Shown in pieces: positions 45,391 to 54,567 of a stretch of 64,000 nt of DNA (position 1 is the stretch's first letter; each line of letters starts with the position of its first letter). The notes under the pieces were generated by a model. That model was not told the DNA's origin. It made no database searches and saw only the letters and a program-made list of their open reading frames with translations. This DNA is from Enterovibrio norvegicus DSM 15893 (GTDB taxonomy: Bacteria; Pseudomonadota; Gammaproteobacteria; Enterobacterales; Vibrionaceae): positions 119,242 to 183,241 of the forward strand of contig NZ_FOWR01000006.1 in assembly GCF_900115495.1 (NCBI RefSeq). The letters are read 5' to 3'. Made by a program: the position numbers and the translations under genes.

Positions 45391-46077
45391 ATGCGCCTTG
45401 ATAAGTTTGTTTGTAAAAGCACCACGTTAACCCGCTCCGACGCCATCCAATACATTCAACATGGTGCTGTTTCGGTAAACGGAGAGATCGTGAAAAACGA
45501 AAGATCGCAGGTACATGAAAGCAACGCGGTAATGCTAAATGGTGAAACACTCTCGCCTCGCCCTTTCCGCTACATATTGATGCACAAACCAGCAGGCACC
45601 ATTTGTTCCAATGTGGATGAAGCCTATCCCTCTTTGTTTAACGACACTCATATCGAGCACACAGAAGAACTGCATATCGCAGGACGATTAGACGCAGACA
45701 CAACGGGTTTGGTTTTGATCACTGACGATGGGCATTGGTCTTTTAATATCACCACACCCAGCAAGCACTGTGAAAAAGTCTACCGCGTTGGGCTTTCTCG
45801 TCCCATCCGTGATGATGCAGCAGAGCAATTTGAACGCGGCGTCCTGTTGCAGGGCGAAGACAAACCAACTTTGCCCGCCAAGCTCAACATCGTTAGCCCT
45901 AAAGAGGTCACGCTCACCATCACCGAAGGGAAGTTCCATCAAGTAAAGCGCATGTTTTCTGCCATAGGGAACCGCGTTGTTTCGTTACATCGCGAGCGCA
46001 TTGGAGAGGTGTTACTTGATCTGGAAGAAGGAAAATGGCGAGATTTAACGGAAAAAGAGGTGGCTTCTTTCACCTAA
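45391..46077 (+). CDS. RsuA-family pseudouridine synthase
   Basis: 228 residues: N-terminal S4 RNA-binding domain (MRLDKFVCKSTTLTRSDAIQYIQHG), a linker, and the catalytic domain with the aspartate in AGRLDADTTGLVLITDDG, plus EGKFHQVKRMFSAIGNRVVSLHR at the C-terminus. The family modifies uridine in 16S rRNA (U516 for RsuA) or 23S rRNA. RsuA itself is the closest match in layout; a paralogue is possible, so no symbol is given. No clear ribosome site precedes the ATG. Confidence 0.9.
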   Translation: MRLDKFVCKSTTLTRSDAIQYIQHGAVSVNGEIVKNERSQVHESNAVMLNGETLSPRPFRYILMHKPAGTICSNVDEAYPSLFNDTHIEHTEELHIAGRLDADTTGLVLITDDGHWSFNITTPSKHCEKVYRVGLSRPIRDDAAEQFERGVLLQGEDKPTLPAKLNIVSPKEVTLTITEGKFHQVKRMFSAIGNRVVSLHRERIGEVLLDLEEGKWRDLTEKEVASFT

Positions 46078-46237
46078 AAAACGCGAAAAAATAATCCAGC
46101 TAGCACACTCATTTCAGTGAACGTTGCAAAAATTATTAATACCGCGTCGCACAACGCGCTTGCTCATTCCCAAAAGAATACATCCTTTGCTAGTTTTTTG
46201 ACCCTATTAGCCAAGTAAAATAAGGCCAACAACCAAA

Positions 46238-46735
46238 ATGCGCGTGTGGAAAATTGAACGTTTAAAAGAAGACATTAAGTCAGGTTCGTTTTCAGAAAAA
46301 GACCGATTTCTGTATGGACTTATTTACTTTATCCTCATTGCTCTCTTTATAGAAGCGTCCTACATGTTTCCGGCTGAGCCCTATCATGACTGGGATTATG
46401 TATTATCTTTCATGAATATACTCGTCATGTTCTTTGGCTGCATGTTTGCGTACAGAAGTAATGGGGGACATAAAGGCACTGACTTCCTTGGTCGATTTTT
46501 GAGCATTAGCATTGTTGTCACCATCCGGTTTTTATTGCTGTTGATTCCCATTATCGTCATCCTTGCTGTTTACTATGCGTTTACCTTTGGTGCGCATGGA
46601 GAGATAGTCACAACCCCATTTGAGGTCGTCCTCTTTCAAGGGTGGTCGATTGCGATTCTGTGGCGAGTCTGTGTTCACATCAAAGCAGTGAGCACCCCAG
46701 GAGCATACGAGGGGATCACGACCAATGATGAGTGA
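46238..46735 (+). CDS. Four-helix membrane protein of unknown function
   Basis: 165 residues. Membrane helices at about 24-42, 53-70, 85-113 and 124-142; the amphipathic N-terminus (KIERLKEDIKSGSFSEKDRF) lies outside. No family is recognised. The stop codon overlaps the GTG start of the following hydrolase by four bases (GTGA), so the two are likely one operon. Confidence 0.65.
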   Translation: MRVWKIERLKEDIKSGSFSEKDRFLYGLIYFILIALFIEASYMFPAEPYHDWDYVLSFMNILVMFFGCMFAYRSNGGHKGTDFLGRFLSISIVVTIRFLLLLIPIIVILAVYYAFTFGAHGEIVTTPFEVVLFQGWSIAILWRVCVHIKAVSTPGAYEGITTNDE

Positions 46736-47460
46736 TATCATTTCACTCAATGAACAGCACATTGAATACCGTCTTTGGGACTGAATCAACCGTGTTTATC
46801 TTCTTAAACGGAGATGGCCTAGACTTCCAACGCTCGTGGAATGACGTTACCTCTAGTATCTCTCTGCTAGGTAACGTATTGCTGTTCAATCGCCCCGGCA
46901 GAGGAAAAAGCAGTAAACCTGTTCGAGCCCAAACAGGTGACGAAATTATCGAAACACTGAATCATCTATTGAGTGCTCTGAAGCTTGCCCCTCCTTACAT
47001 TCTAATAGGTCATTCAAGCGGCGGACTGCTTGCCAATCTCTATGCAAGAAGATACCCAGAAAACGTCTCTGGGATCGTTTTTGTCGATCCCACACACCCT
47101 AAACAGTTAAGCATGCTCAGTGGTCACCTCAATGCACTACAAAAAAGTCTTCTATGGACAATGAAGAAACTGTTCCCGCTTTCAGAGTTGAATCATTTAG
47201 AAAACACCGCGAGTATGATTGAGCATGAAGGTGCCTTTCCTCACATCCCCATAAAAATACTGACAAGCACAAAGCCTGATGCTCCGCCTTGGCTACAACG
47301 CCCATCGATGCTCAGAGATAAAACAAAACTGCACAAAGAAATGACAAACTTATCACCGTTAAGTCACCACATTTTTACGGCAAACAGCGGCCATTTCATT
47401 CCCGCAGAAGAACCTAAAATCGTGATCGATGCCATCAGAGATTTGGTGAAACACCTTTGA
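46732..47460 (+). CDS. Alpha/beta-hydrolase
   Basis: 242 residues. The nucleophile elbow GHSSGG (about residue 94), oxyanion loop FLNGDGLDF, an acidic residue in the strand VFVDPTH and a C-terminal histidine in NSGHFIPAEEP form a plausible catalytic triad. The start is the GTG overlapping the previous gene; ATG at 46750 is an alternative. No signal peptide, so cytoplasmic. Substrate unknown. Coupling to a membrane protein hints at action on a lipid or membrane-derived ester, which is inference. Confidence 0.8.
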   Translation: MISFHSMNSTLNTVFGTESTVFIFLNGDGLDFQRSWNDVTSSISLLGNVLLFNRPGRGKSSKPVRAQTGDEIIETLNHLLSALKLAPPYILIGHSSGGLLANLYARRYPENVSGIVFVDPTHPKQLSMLSGHLNALQKSLLWTMKKLFPLSELNHLENTASMIEHEGAFPHIPIKILTSTKPDAPPWLQRPSMLRDKTKLHKEMTNLSPLSHHIFTANSGHFIPAEEPKIVIDAIRDLVKHL

Positions 47461-47595
47461 CCAGCCTAGGGACTGTTCACCTTTGGTGGTGAAATGTGTG
47501 CTGGTGAAAGGCGTATTAAACGCAGCGAGGTCTATAACCCGAAACGAGGCCCTCAATCCGCTCACTTCTTTGTTAAATCACACGAAAATAGGATG

Positions 47596-47669
47596 CTATT
47601 CGTCGCGAAATTCGCCTCGAATTGAACGCACTGATGGCCTCTGATACGGGTATCTTTGGGTTATTTAGG
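47596..47669. repeat. Degraded copy of the MITE-like element end
   Basis: This 74-base stretch aligns, in reverse orientation, with the left 80 bases of the element at 4773-5037. Both share GAACGCACTGATGGCCTCTG and flanking CTATTC; the outer end has decayed to GGGTTATTTAGG. The rest of the element is missing. It lies between the hydrolase and the NTF2-like gene. Confidence 0.7.
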
Positions 47670-47691
47670 CACAGAGGGTCAATAGAGACAA

Positions 47692-48072
47692 TTAACGTTC
47701 GCCCTGCACTTCAAATTCATCAAACACCAAACGCGCTTTGCCGTCTTCTTGGATTTTCCAATGCTCATGATGAACAACACCAAATGCTTTGTTCATGGTC
47801 CAGTCAGCACAAAGAATATACCCTTCATCACCCTCTGCGGGTTTCCACGTCACATTCGTATACTCAACATCGGTAAAGCCCTGATCGATGATTTGCTGCC
47901 AAAACGCTTGGATTTCTTCATGCCCGGTAAACTCACCAAATGGTCGTGCGACCATCAAAGTCGTGTGGTCTGCATATTGTGCTGCGCAGCCCGCTGCATC
48001 TTGATTGTTAAAGGCATCTTGCCACGCTTTTATGCCTGCATTGTAGATAGAAAGCTCTTCTGAGTTGTTCAT
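47692..48072 (-). CDS. NTF2-like / DUF4440-type small protein
   Basis: 126 residues. Cone-shaped NTF2 fold: a long helix (YNAGIKAWQDAFNNQDAAGCAAQYADHTTL), GEFTGHEEIQAFWQQIIDQGF and curved strands (YILCADWTMNKA, HHEHWKIQ). Members are small hydrolases, isomerases or ligand carriers; no catalytic residues can be named. AAGG is 9 bases before the ATG. Divergent from a LysR-type regulator with a 104-base gap, so it is the likely target. Confidence 0.78.
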   Translation of the reverse strand: MNNSEELSIYNAGIKAWQDAFNNQDAAGCAAQYADHTTLMVARPFGEFTGHEEIQAFWQQIIDQGFTDVEYTNVTWKPAEGDEGYILCADWTMNKAFGVVHHEHWKIQEDGKARLVFDEFEVQGER

Positions 48073-48176
48073 TAATTTAGCCTTGTCTTACATATGTGAA
48101 AGGACTAAGTGTAGAAACATGATTAGATAAGATAAATAAAGTAAAACAAACGCATTGTTCGTCCATACAAGACAAT

Positions 48177-49061
48177 ATGAATAAACTTAGAAAAATGACC
48201 TTGTTCATGAACGTGGTCGAAGCAGGTTCCATCACAAAGGCTGCGGACAAACTCGATATCTCGAAGTCCGTCGTTAGTCAGTCCTTAAAACAACTCGAAG
48301 AAGAGCTAGCAACGACCTTGCTTAAAAGAACAACGCGTCGTCAATCTCTGACCCAAACGGGTGAGCAGTTCTACAAATACTGCTGTGAAATGCATCGGCT
48401 CGCAGAGCAAGCATGGGAAGACATGAAGATTCAGCAGACTGTGCCAAAGGGGAAGATCACCCTCACAGCACCGAACGCGTTGATGTCTTCATTGGTTGTT
48501 CCTGCGCTGCTAGACACATTCTCTGAGTTTCCAGATGTGGAGTTAGATCTGATCAACGATGACAGTCAGCTCGATTTGATGGAGAACAATATCGACCTTG
48601 CCATTCGGGCGGGTAATTCCGCGCACAGCAATTACAAACAGCGCCGCATTGGAGAATTTCGCGACGTGCTGTGCTGTGCTGTTGGCAATGACTCCCCCAT
48701 GGATGAAGTGCCCTATGTGGTTCATCAATGGCAACCACGCCTCATTGCGCATCAGCTCTACAATCCCAAAACTGATGAAACGCTGTCGCTCACGTTTTCA
48801 CCGCAACACAGAACGAACGCGATGCAAACGACGCTTGCTCTGATTGAGTCAGGCTATGGCATGGGTATTTTGCCCAACTTTATTGTGGCCGCAAACCCAA
48901 CGCTCAAGCCCGTGTTGCCGGATTTTCAGATGCCGCGCGTAAACGTGTATGCCATCCACCCATTTCACGGCAACGTGCCCATTGGCGTGAAAATGGCCAT
49001 TGCTGCCATTGAAAACGCCTTGCAGGATTACACGTTTCCATTACAGCTTTCTGCCGTTTGA
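48177..49061 (+). CDS. LysR-family transcriptional regulator
   Basis: 294 residues: N-terminal winged helix (MTLFMNVVEAGSITKAADKLDISKSVVSQSLKQLEEE) and an effector-binding domain in the CrgA/AaeR subgroup (KGKITLTAPNALMSSLVVPALLDTF; NNIDLAIRAG). Divergent from the NTF2-like gene, as LysR regulators commonly are from their targets. Convergent with the MFS transporter gene; a terminator at 49123-49149 serves both. Confidence 0.9.
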   Translation: MNKLRKMTLFMNVVEAGSITKAADKLDISKSVVSQSLKQLEEELATTLLKRTTRRQSLTQTGEQFYKYCCEMHRLAEQAWEDMKIQQTVPKGKITLTAPNALMSSLVVPALLDTFSEFPDVELDLINDDSQLDLMENNIDLAIRAGNSAHSNYKQRRIGEFRDVLCCAVGNDSPMDEVPYVVHQWQPRLIAHQLYNPKTDETLSLTFSPQHRTNAMQTTLALIESGYGMGILPNFIVAANPTLKPVLPDFQMPRVNVYAIHPFHGNVPIGVKMAIAAIENALQDYTFPLQLSAV

Positions 49062-49122
49062 TCGCATCGCCAGCGTTGATAGCTAGCTATACCGTTTTTG
49101 GCGTTTTAGCAGGATATGACGT

Positions 49123-49149
49123 AAAAAGCCTGCATCATGCAGGCTTTTT
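49123..49149. terminator. Bidirectional terminator
   Basis: AAAAAGCCTGCA and TGCAGGCTTTTT with a 3-base loop, a perfect 12-bp stem with A/T flanks, between convergent genes. Confidence 0.9.
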
Positions 49150-49171
49150 CATCTTTATAATGTAGATAAGG

Positions 49172-50386
49172 CTACAAAGCGACGTTCACTTTTTGTCGTT
49201 TCGATCTATGTTCATCCAACAGATAGATCACCACACTCATCAAAATACACCCGCTGATAAGGTTAATCACCGACGTCATGGTGCCATCAAACATCGCGCC
49301 GCTGATATCAATAAGTACTGCCACAAGCGCCAAACGAATTGCCGTGACTAATGAGGCGCTAACGCCAGTTTGTTCAGGTACCGCTTCCATTGAACGCGCG
49401 AAGAAAATACCAATACACACACCCGCCCCGAGTGAGTAAATCACCATCAGCGCAGTGATCAACAATGGGTGTTGCTGCCAATGCGTGGGTATGACAAACA
49501 TGGCAAAGGTCATCAACACAATGGTTAGAAAGCCGTAACGACGTAAACCATTCACCCCAAACCCTTTGATCATTCGCCCATTGTTCACGCTCGCAATCAC
49601 GAAGGCCACCAGCAAACTCACTTGATAGAACGGGAACACCGCGCTGTCGACACCCAAGTGGTTCACGAATATCAACGGCATATTGGAAATGAAAATCATG
49701 TAGCCGGAAAATATCATGGTGGTGATCAAGGTGTTTGCCCAGAACTCACCGTTTTTCAATACCGTCACATAGTCGCGTCCAATGCCTTTCACTGACAACG
49801 GTTTACGCTTTTCTATCGGCAAGGATTCAGGCAATTTGAGAAAACAAATCAGCCCTGTAGCAATGGTAAGTGCAGCAATAAACACAAAGTTATAGGTGTA
49901 ACCAAACTGGTAGTTTATCCAACCGCCGAGCATGGGGGCGAAGGCAATGATACTCACCACCAAGCTGTTCAAATCAGACACGATTTCAGCCGCTTTTTCG
50001 GCTTTGTATAAATCAAATACCATCGCCGCACCGATGATCATGCACGCCGCACTGCCGAAGCCTTGAACAAAGCGCCAGAAAATCAATATGTCGATGTTGT
50101 TGGAAAACACACAGCCAATACTGCCGAGAATAAACAAGGCATAGCCGAGGTTAAGCACATGACGACGCCCAATGGCATCAGAAAGCGGCCCATAAATTAA
50201 CGATGCAACACAAATACCCAAAAAGTTGAAACTGAGTACGCGTTGGATCATCGTTTCATTGGTGTTAAACGCAGCCATCATGTCTGGAAACGCCGGAAGA
50301 TAAATGTCCGTCTCCATCGCTGCGGCGAGAAATATCATCAAAATCAAAAAACGAATAGTACGTTCGCTTAATGCACTGGTTGGCAT
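49172..50386 (-). CDS. Bcr/CflA-family MFS drug exporter
   Basis: 404 residues with 12 membrane helices. Motif A between helices 2 and 3 is GPLSDAIGRRHVLNLGY; METDIYLPAFPDMMAAFN in helix 1 contains the acidic residue and D-I-Y-L-P-A-F-P sequence typical of Bcr/CflA transporters. Uses the proton gradient to export drugs, sulfonamides or amino acids. AAGGGG lies 6 bases before the start. Monocistronic. Confidence 0.88.
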   Translation of the reverse strand: MPTSALSERTIRFLILMIFLAAAMETDIYLPAFPDMMAAFNTNETMIQRVLSFNFLGICVASLIYGPLSDAIGRRHVLNLGYALFILGSIGCVFSNNIDILIFWRFVQGFGSAACMIIGAAMVFDLYKAEKAAEIVSDLNSLVVSIIAFAPMLGGWINYQFGYTYNFVFIAALTIATGLICFLKLPESLPIEKRKPLSVKGIGRDYVTVLKNGEFWANTLITTMIFSGYMIFISNMPLIFVNHLGVDSAVFPFYQVSLLVAFVIASVNNGRMIKGFGVNGLRRYGFLTIVLMTFAMFVIPTHWQQHPLLITALMVIYSLGAGVCIGIFFARSMEAVPEQTGVSASLVTAIRLALVAVLIDISGAMFDGTMTSVINLISGCILMSVVIYLLDEHRSKRQKVNVAL

Positions 50387-50906
50387 GTCAGCCCCTTTTA
50401 GACAAAAGAACGTTTTGCATTAGAAAATGCGAGTGGCAGACGTTGCACTGACTTCGACACGCGTAATTTTCGCCAAAGACGAAAACGGTTTAGTCGGCGG
50501 CTTTCGCTAAATGCTCAAATTTACGGCGCACTAACAGCGTAGAAAAAATAGAAGATGAAGATCAGTACAGTGTCTAAGAATTTGCCTGCTCGGGAGCACA
50601 TCGAAAGGCAGAAAGGTCATGGATGAGTCCAGCTCGAAGAATACAACGGAGGATAGTGCTGCATTCCCACAATGTAACCTGACAACCGTTACCTTGTGTC
50701 GCCTTGAGCAAACGATGACGCCAACGTTCGCACAGGCTTAGATAGGAGAAAGTGTTACTTTCGGTCGAGATTCTACCTTTTATCATCACAAAATCAATGG
50801 TCTTTTTTCACCCAGTTCAATGAGTAAGACGTATTCCTTCATCTTACTGGCAATTTTAGAGCATTAACTCTAAACTGTTTGCATCTCTCCCAATGTGGAC
50901 ACCTTG
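50387..50906. other. Region between the MFS gene and the TolC-family gene
   Basis: About 520 bases between divergent genes. A 71-codon minus-strand frame (50574-50789) has no homology-like features or ribosome site and is rejected. Promoters for both units are expected. No repeat or RNA was seen. Confidence 0.4.
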
Positions 50907-52373
50907 ATGTTTGCCAGAATCCCTTTTTCTCTGCGCGTACTTGCCCTTGTGACCCTGCTTTTTCCTGTCACATTAGTATCGCAAAACGCCCACGCAGAAT
51001 CCCTGTCATTTGCCGAAGCATGGCAAGCCGTTCTAACCCGCAATGATGCCATTGCCGCAGAACGCGCAAACGTGCAACGCGCCGAACACATGGAAAACGC
51101 CGCCTCTGCACATCACTTACCCAGCATTTCTGTCAGTGGTAACTACACACGGTTAGATCAAAACGTAGAAGTGTCGCCGTCTCAGCTTGCGCATCATATG
51201 AATGGTGGCGATGCGATTGGTAATCTGGCGGGGTTACTGCCTCCCGGCTTAGGCAACCTCGACAACATGTTGACGACCACCTTGGCGGACCGCGATGTAT
51301 ACACCAGTTCAATCCGTGCTATCTGGCCGATATTTACAGGTGGTCGCATTTTGGCTGCTGAAGACATCGCCAGCGCACAGAAACAAGAAGCGACCTATTT
51401 GATGCAAATGGCGCAGCAAGCCAAGTTTGAAGATCTCGCCAAGGTGTACTTCTCAACCGTGTTAGCCGAACAAGTGGTGCAAACCCGCTTAGAGGTTGAG
51501 CAAGGCCTCGCAAAACACCTCGACCACGCGAAAAAAATGGAAGCACAAGGCCAAATCGCGCGCGTTGAACGCCTCCAAGCAGAAGTGTCCTTCGACAAAG
51601 CAAAAACGGAACGCAAGAAAGCACAGCGGGATTTAGATATCGCCCACGCAGCACTGCAAACCTTGGTGAAAAGCAACGCGCCTGTGACACCTTCAAACGG
51701 CCTATTTACCCAAGATGCCGTGCCTGCCATGTCACCGTTTCTTGCTAAAACCCTCGCAACATACCCTGGTTTAAAAGTGTTAGATGCGAAACGTCAACAG
51801 GCAGATGGCCTTGTCGACCTCGAAAAAGGCAAGTACTACCCGCAAGTCTTCCTTTACGGAAACTACAACTTGTATGAAGGCGATTCATTAACAGCAGAAT
51901 TGACCCCAGACTGGGCTGTTGGTGTCGGTGTCAGCATTCCGCTTGTCGATAATGGCGGCCGTTCAGACAAACTGAAAGCAGCACACAGCACAGCCGTTCA
52001 AGTGAATCACCTTCGGGCTCAAGCAGAGCAAGATTTATCACTGTTGGTGGAGAAGACATGGCGTGAAGCAGGACAAGCACTAGAAGAATACCAAGGTTTA
52101 GCGTCAAGCATTTCACTGGCTGATGAAAACCTTCGCTTACGCGAAAAAGCTTTCGTTCAAGGGCTATCTACATCACTGGATGTGGTCGATGCCGAGCTTT
52201 ACCTCGCTAGCATCAAGACGCAACAACTTGTGGCTGCTTATCAATATGTTTTATCCCTGTCTCGCCTTCTTGCGATCAGCGGTGACATGAACGACTTCGC
52301 GAATTACCAAGCTGCTGCACTGCAATTATCAACGTCGCCAACCCTTTCTCTACACACATCGCAACAGGGATAA
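50907..52373 (+). CDS. TolC-family outer-membrane efflux protein
   Basis: 488 residues from the ATG at 50907 (GTG four codons earlier is possible). Signal peptide with cleavage after AHA. Two repeated OEP domains with long heptad helices; LSFAEAWQAVLTRNDAIAAERANVQRAEHM begins the first and LRLREKAFVQGLSTSLDVVDAELYLASIKTQ is the standard motif near the end. Forms the trimeric outer-membrane duct of a tripartite exporter. First gene of a four-gene operon with an adaptor and two permeases. Confidence 0.9.
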   Translation: MFARIPFSLRVLALVTLLFPVTLVSQNAHAESLSFAEAWQAVLTRNDAIAAERANVQRAEHMENAASAHHLPSISVSGNYTRLDQNVEVSPSQLAHHMNGGDAIGNLAGLLPPGLGNLDNMLTTTLADRDVYTSSIRAIWPIFTGGRILAAEDIASAQKQEATYLMQMAQQAKFEDLAKVYFSTVLAEQVVQTRLEVEQGLAKHLDHAKKMEAQGQIARVERLQAEVSFDKAKTERKKAQRDLDIAHAALQTLVKSNAPVTPSNGLFTQDAVPAMSPFLAKTLATYPGLKVLDAKRQQADGLVDLEKGKYYPQVFLYGNYNLYEGDSLTAELTPDWAVGVGVSIPLVDNGGRSDKLKAAHSTAVQVNHLRAQAEQDLSLLVEKTWREAGQALEEYQGLASSISLADENLRLREKAFVQGLSTSLDVVDAELYLASIKTQQLVAAYQYVLSLSRLLAISGDMNDFANYQAAALQLSTSPTLSLHTSQQG

Positions 52374-52378
52374 ACATC

Positions 52379-53371
52379 ATGTCTAAAGTAAAATCTGCCA
52401 TTCTCGTTATTCCTGCTGTGGCTCTGGTAAGTTGGGTCGGTTACAGCTTCTATCAAGCGTATCAACCCGCGCCTGAGCGTTTTCAGGGGCAAATCGAAGC
52501 GCAGCAGTATAGTGTGTCTTCGAAAGTGCCAGGGCGTATTGATGAGGTGCTAGTGCGTAAAGGTCAGCAGGTTGATAAAGGCGATTTAATTTTCACCTTA
52601 TACAGCCCAGAACTTGATGCGAAACTTGAGCAAGCAAAAGCAGGCGAACAAGCTGCGGGCGCGATGGCAGAACAAGCAGAGAGTGGCGCACGTTCGCAAG
52701 AGATCAACGCAGCTCGCGACCAATGGCAAAAAGCCAAGGCTGCATCAGCGCTATATGAAAAAACCTACCGCCGTGTTGATGCCCTGTATCGTGAAGGCGT
52801 GACCGCAGAGCAAAAACGCGACGAAGCCTTTACCCGGTGGAAAGCATCCGAGTACACAGAAAACGCCGCTCGCCAAATGTATGACATGGCGAAGGAGGGT
52901 GCGCGCACAGAAACCAAACGCGCTGCACAAGAAAAGGTTCGCATGGCAGCAGGCGCGGTTGCAGAGGTAGAGGCTTACACGAAAGACACCAAGATCCACA
53001 GTTGGTATCAAGGCGAAGTGAGCCAAGTGCTGCTGCACCCAGGCGAACTCGCGCCACAAGGCTTCCCTGTTGTGACAGTGATTGACATGAACGATGCATG
53101 GGCCGTGTTCAACATTCGTGAAGACAAACTACGTCAGTTCCAAAAAGGCACGCAGTTTGATGCCAGCATTCCAGCCTTAGGCGAAAGCGCTTACCGCTTT
53201 GAAGTCACGCACGTGGCCCCTATGGGCGATTTCGCCACATGGCGTGCGACAAACAGTCAACAAGGGTATGACATGCGCACCTTTGAAGTTGAAGCGCGCC
53301 CTGTTGAGCCAATTAGCGAACTACGAGCTGGCATGAGCGTGTTAGTCACTGAAAACGCTACCCAAGGGTAA
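52379..53371 (+). CDS. HlyD-family periplasmic adaptor
   Basis: 330 residues. N-terminal membrane anchor (about 7-25), lipoyl half (YSVSSKVPGRIDEVLVRKGQQVDKGDLI), an alpha-hairpin with a coiled coil, the second half (TKIHSWYQGEVSQVLLHPGELA) and a barrel domain. Connects the two permeases with the TolC-family duct. AGGGAT lies before the start, five bases after the previous stop. The equivalent adaptors YbhG/YhiI pair with ABC exporters. Confidence 0.88.
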   Translation: MSKVKSAILVIPAVALVSWVGYSFYQAYQPAPERFQGQIEAQQYSVSSKVPGRIDEVLVRKGQQVDKGDLIFTLYSPELDAKLEQAKAGEQAAGAMAEQAESGARSQEINAARDQWQKAKAASALYEKTYRRVDALYREGVTAEQKRDEAFTRWKASEYTENAARQMYDMAKEGARTETKRAAQEKVRMAAGAVAEVEAYTKDTKIHSWYQGEVSQVLLHPGELAPQGFPVVTVIDMNDAWAVFNIREDKLRQFQKGTQFDASIPALGESAYRFEVTHVAPMGDFATWRATNSQQGYDMRTFEVEARPVEPISELRAGMSVLVTENATQG

Positions 53372-53376
53372 GTAGA

Positions 53377-54567
53377 ATGAAAAACACCGCATTCACCTCC
53401 TTACTCTGGCAAGAATGGCGACTCATCGCTTCTGACCGTTGGCTCGCGGCTCTTTTAGGCGGTTTGCCATTGGTGATGTTCTTATTGGTGTGGGCGATTT
53501 TCTCCTCGGGAACAGGACGCGATTTGCCCATTGGGGTTGTCGATTTAGACAACAGCGCATTGTCTCGATCGTTAGTACGTTATTACGATGCCACCCCCAC
53601 ACTCGCGATTCGTACCTTCGATGACGTAGATAATGCATCCGCATCGTTAAACAGCGCCAAAACTTACGCCACCGTCGTGATCCCCTATGATTTTGAAAAA
53701 GCGACAAAGCGCGGTGAAAACCCCAATGTCACGGCGTTCTACAACAGTCAGTACATCTTGATAGGTAAACTTGTCAATTCGGCACTCAACCAAGCGCAGA
53801 GTACCTTTTCCGCTTTGGTTGCCACGCAGAGCGAAATGCTTCATGGCACCACGGTTGCCACGCAAGCAGCAGGGTTGTCTGTTCCCCTTCGGTTTCAGTT
53901 AGTGCCCCTGTTTAACGCAGGCACAAACTACGCACAATTCCTGGTTTCCGCCATTGTGCCTGCGTTGTGGCAAATCACCCTTGTGGCGAGTGGCATGCTC
54001 TCTATGGCGCTGACCGACAAACGCATTGGACTAGAAACCTACTTTAACGGTGCTGTCGCGAAGAAACTCACTGTGAAGGTGCTAGGCACAGCGCTCCCAC
54101 TTTGGTTGTTGGGCATTGGTTTTGCGACGGGCATGCATTGGGGATTAGGTTGGCCAATGAATGGCGATTGGGCCATTTTACTCACCGCACAATGGCTCAT
54201 GGTGCTAGCAGGGTTAGCTGTTGGCACATTGCTGTATGTTGGCTCACGTGATGCTGTGCGCGCGATGAGTTTGGTTGCAGGTTTCACCGCCCCTGCGTTC
54301 GCATTTATGGGTGTGAGTTTCCCTGCGGGCGAGATGCCTTTTTTAGCACAATGCTGGCGTGCCATGCTACCCGTTAGTCACTACATCACGCTGCAGATAG
54401 GCCAATTTAACTACGGCGCAACACTGCAACAGTCCATGCCTGCCCTGCTTGCATTGGCTTCATTTAGCCTGATCTGGTTATTGATTGGGCTCAAAATGAA
54501 ACGCCTTTCGACAAACACAGCCCATATTCAATCAGTGGACGCATCGCCTTCAGAGGTGGCCTCATGA
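53377..54567 (+). CDS. ABC-2 type permease (first)
   Basis: 396 residues: one N-terminal helix (about 25-43), a large periplasmic domain (about 45-180) and five C-terminal helices, the design of YhhJ/YbhS permeases. FSSGTGRDLPIGVVDLDNSALSRSLVRYYDATP is the family's first periplasmic motif. It normally works as a dimer powered by an ATP-binding protein; none is encoded next to it. Overlaps the second permease gene by four bases. Confidence 0.85.
   Translation: MKNTAFTSLLWQEWRLIASDRWLAALLGGLPLVMFLLVWAIFSSGTGRDLPIGVVDLDNSALSRSLVRYYDATPTLAIRTFDDVDNASASLNSAKTYATVVIPYDFEKATKRGENPNVTAFYNSQYILIGKLVNSALNQAQSTFSALVATQSEMLHGTTVATQAAGLSVPLRFQLVPLFNAGTNYAQFLVSAIVPALWQITLVASGMLSMALTDKRIGLETYFNGAVAKKLTVKVLGTALPLWLLGIGFATGMHWGLGWPMNGDWAILLTAQWLMVLAGLAVGTLLYVGSRDAVRAMSLVAGFTAPAFAFMGVSFPAGEMPFLAQCWRAMLPVSHYITLQIGQFNYGATLQQSMPALLALASFSLIWLLIGLKMKRLSTNTAHIQSVDASPSEVAS

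Noticed and set aside
50574..50789. 71-codon minus-strand frame upstream of the TolC-family gene
   Set aside because: No ribosome site or motif; lies in a promoter region.
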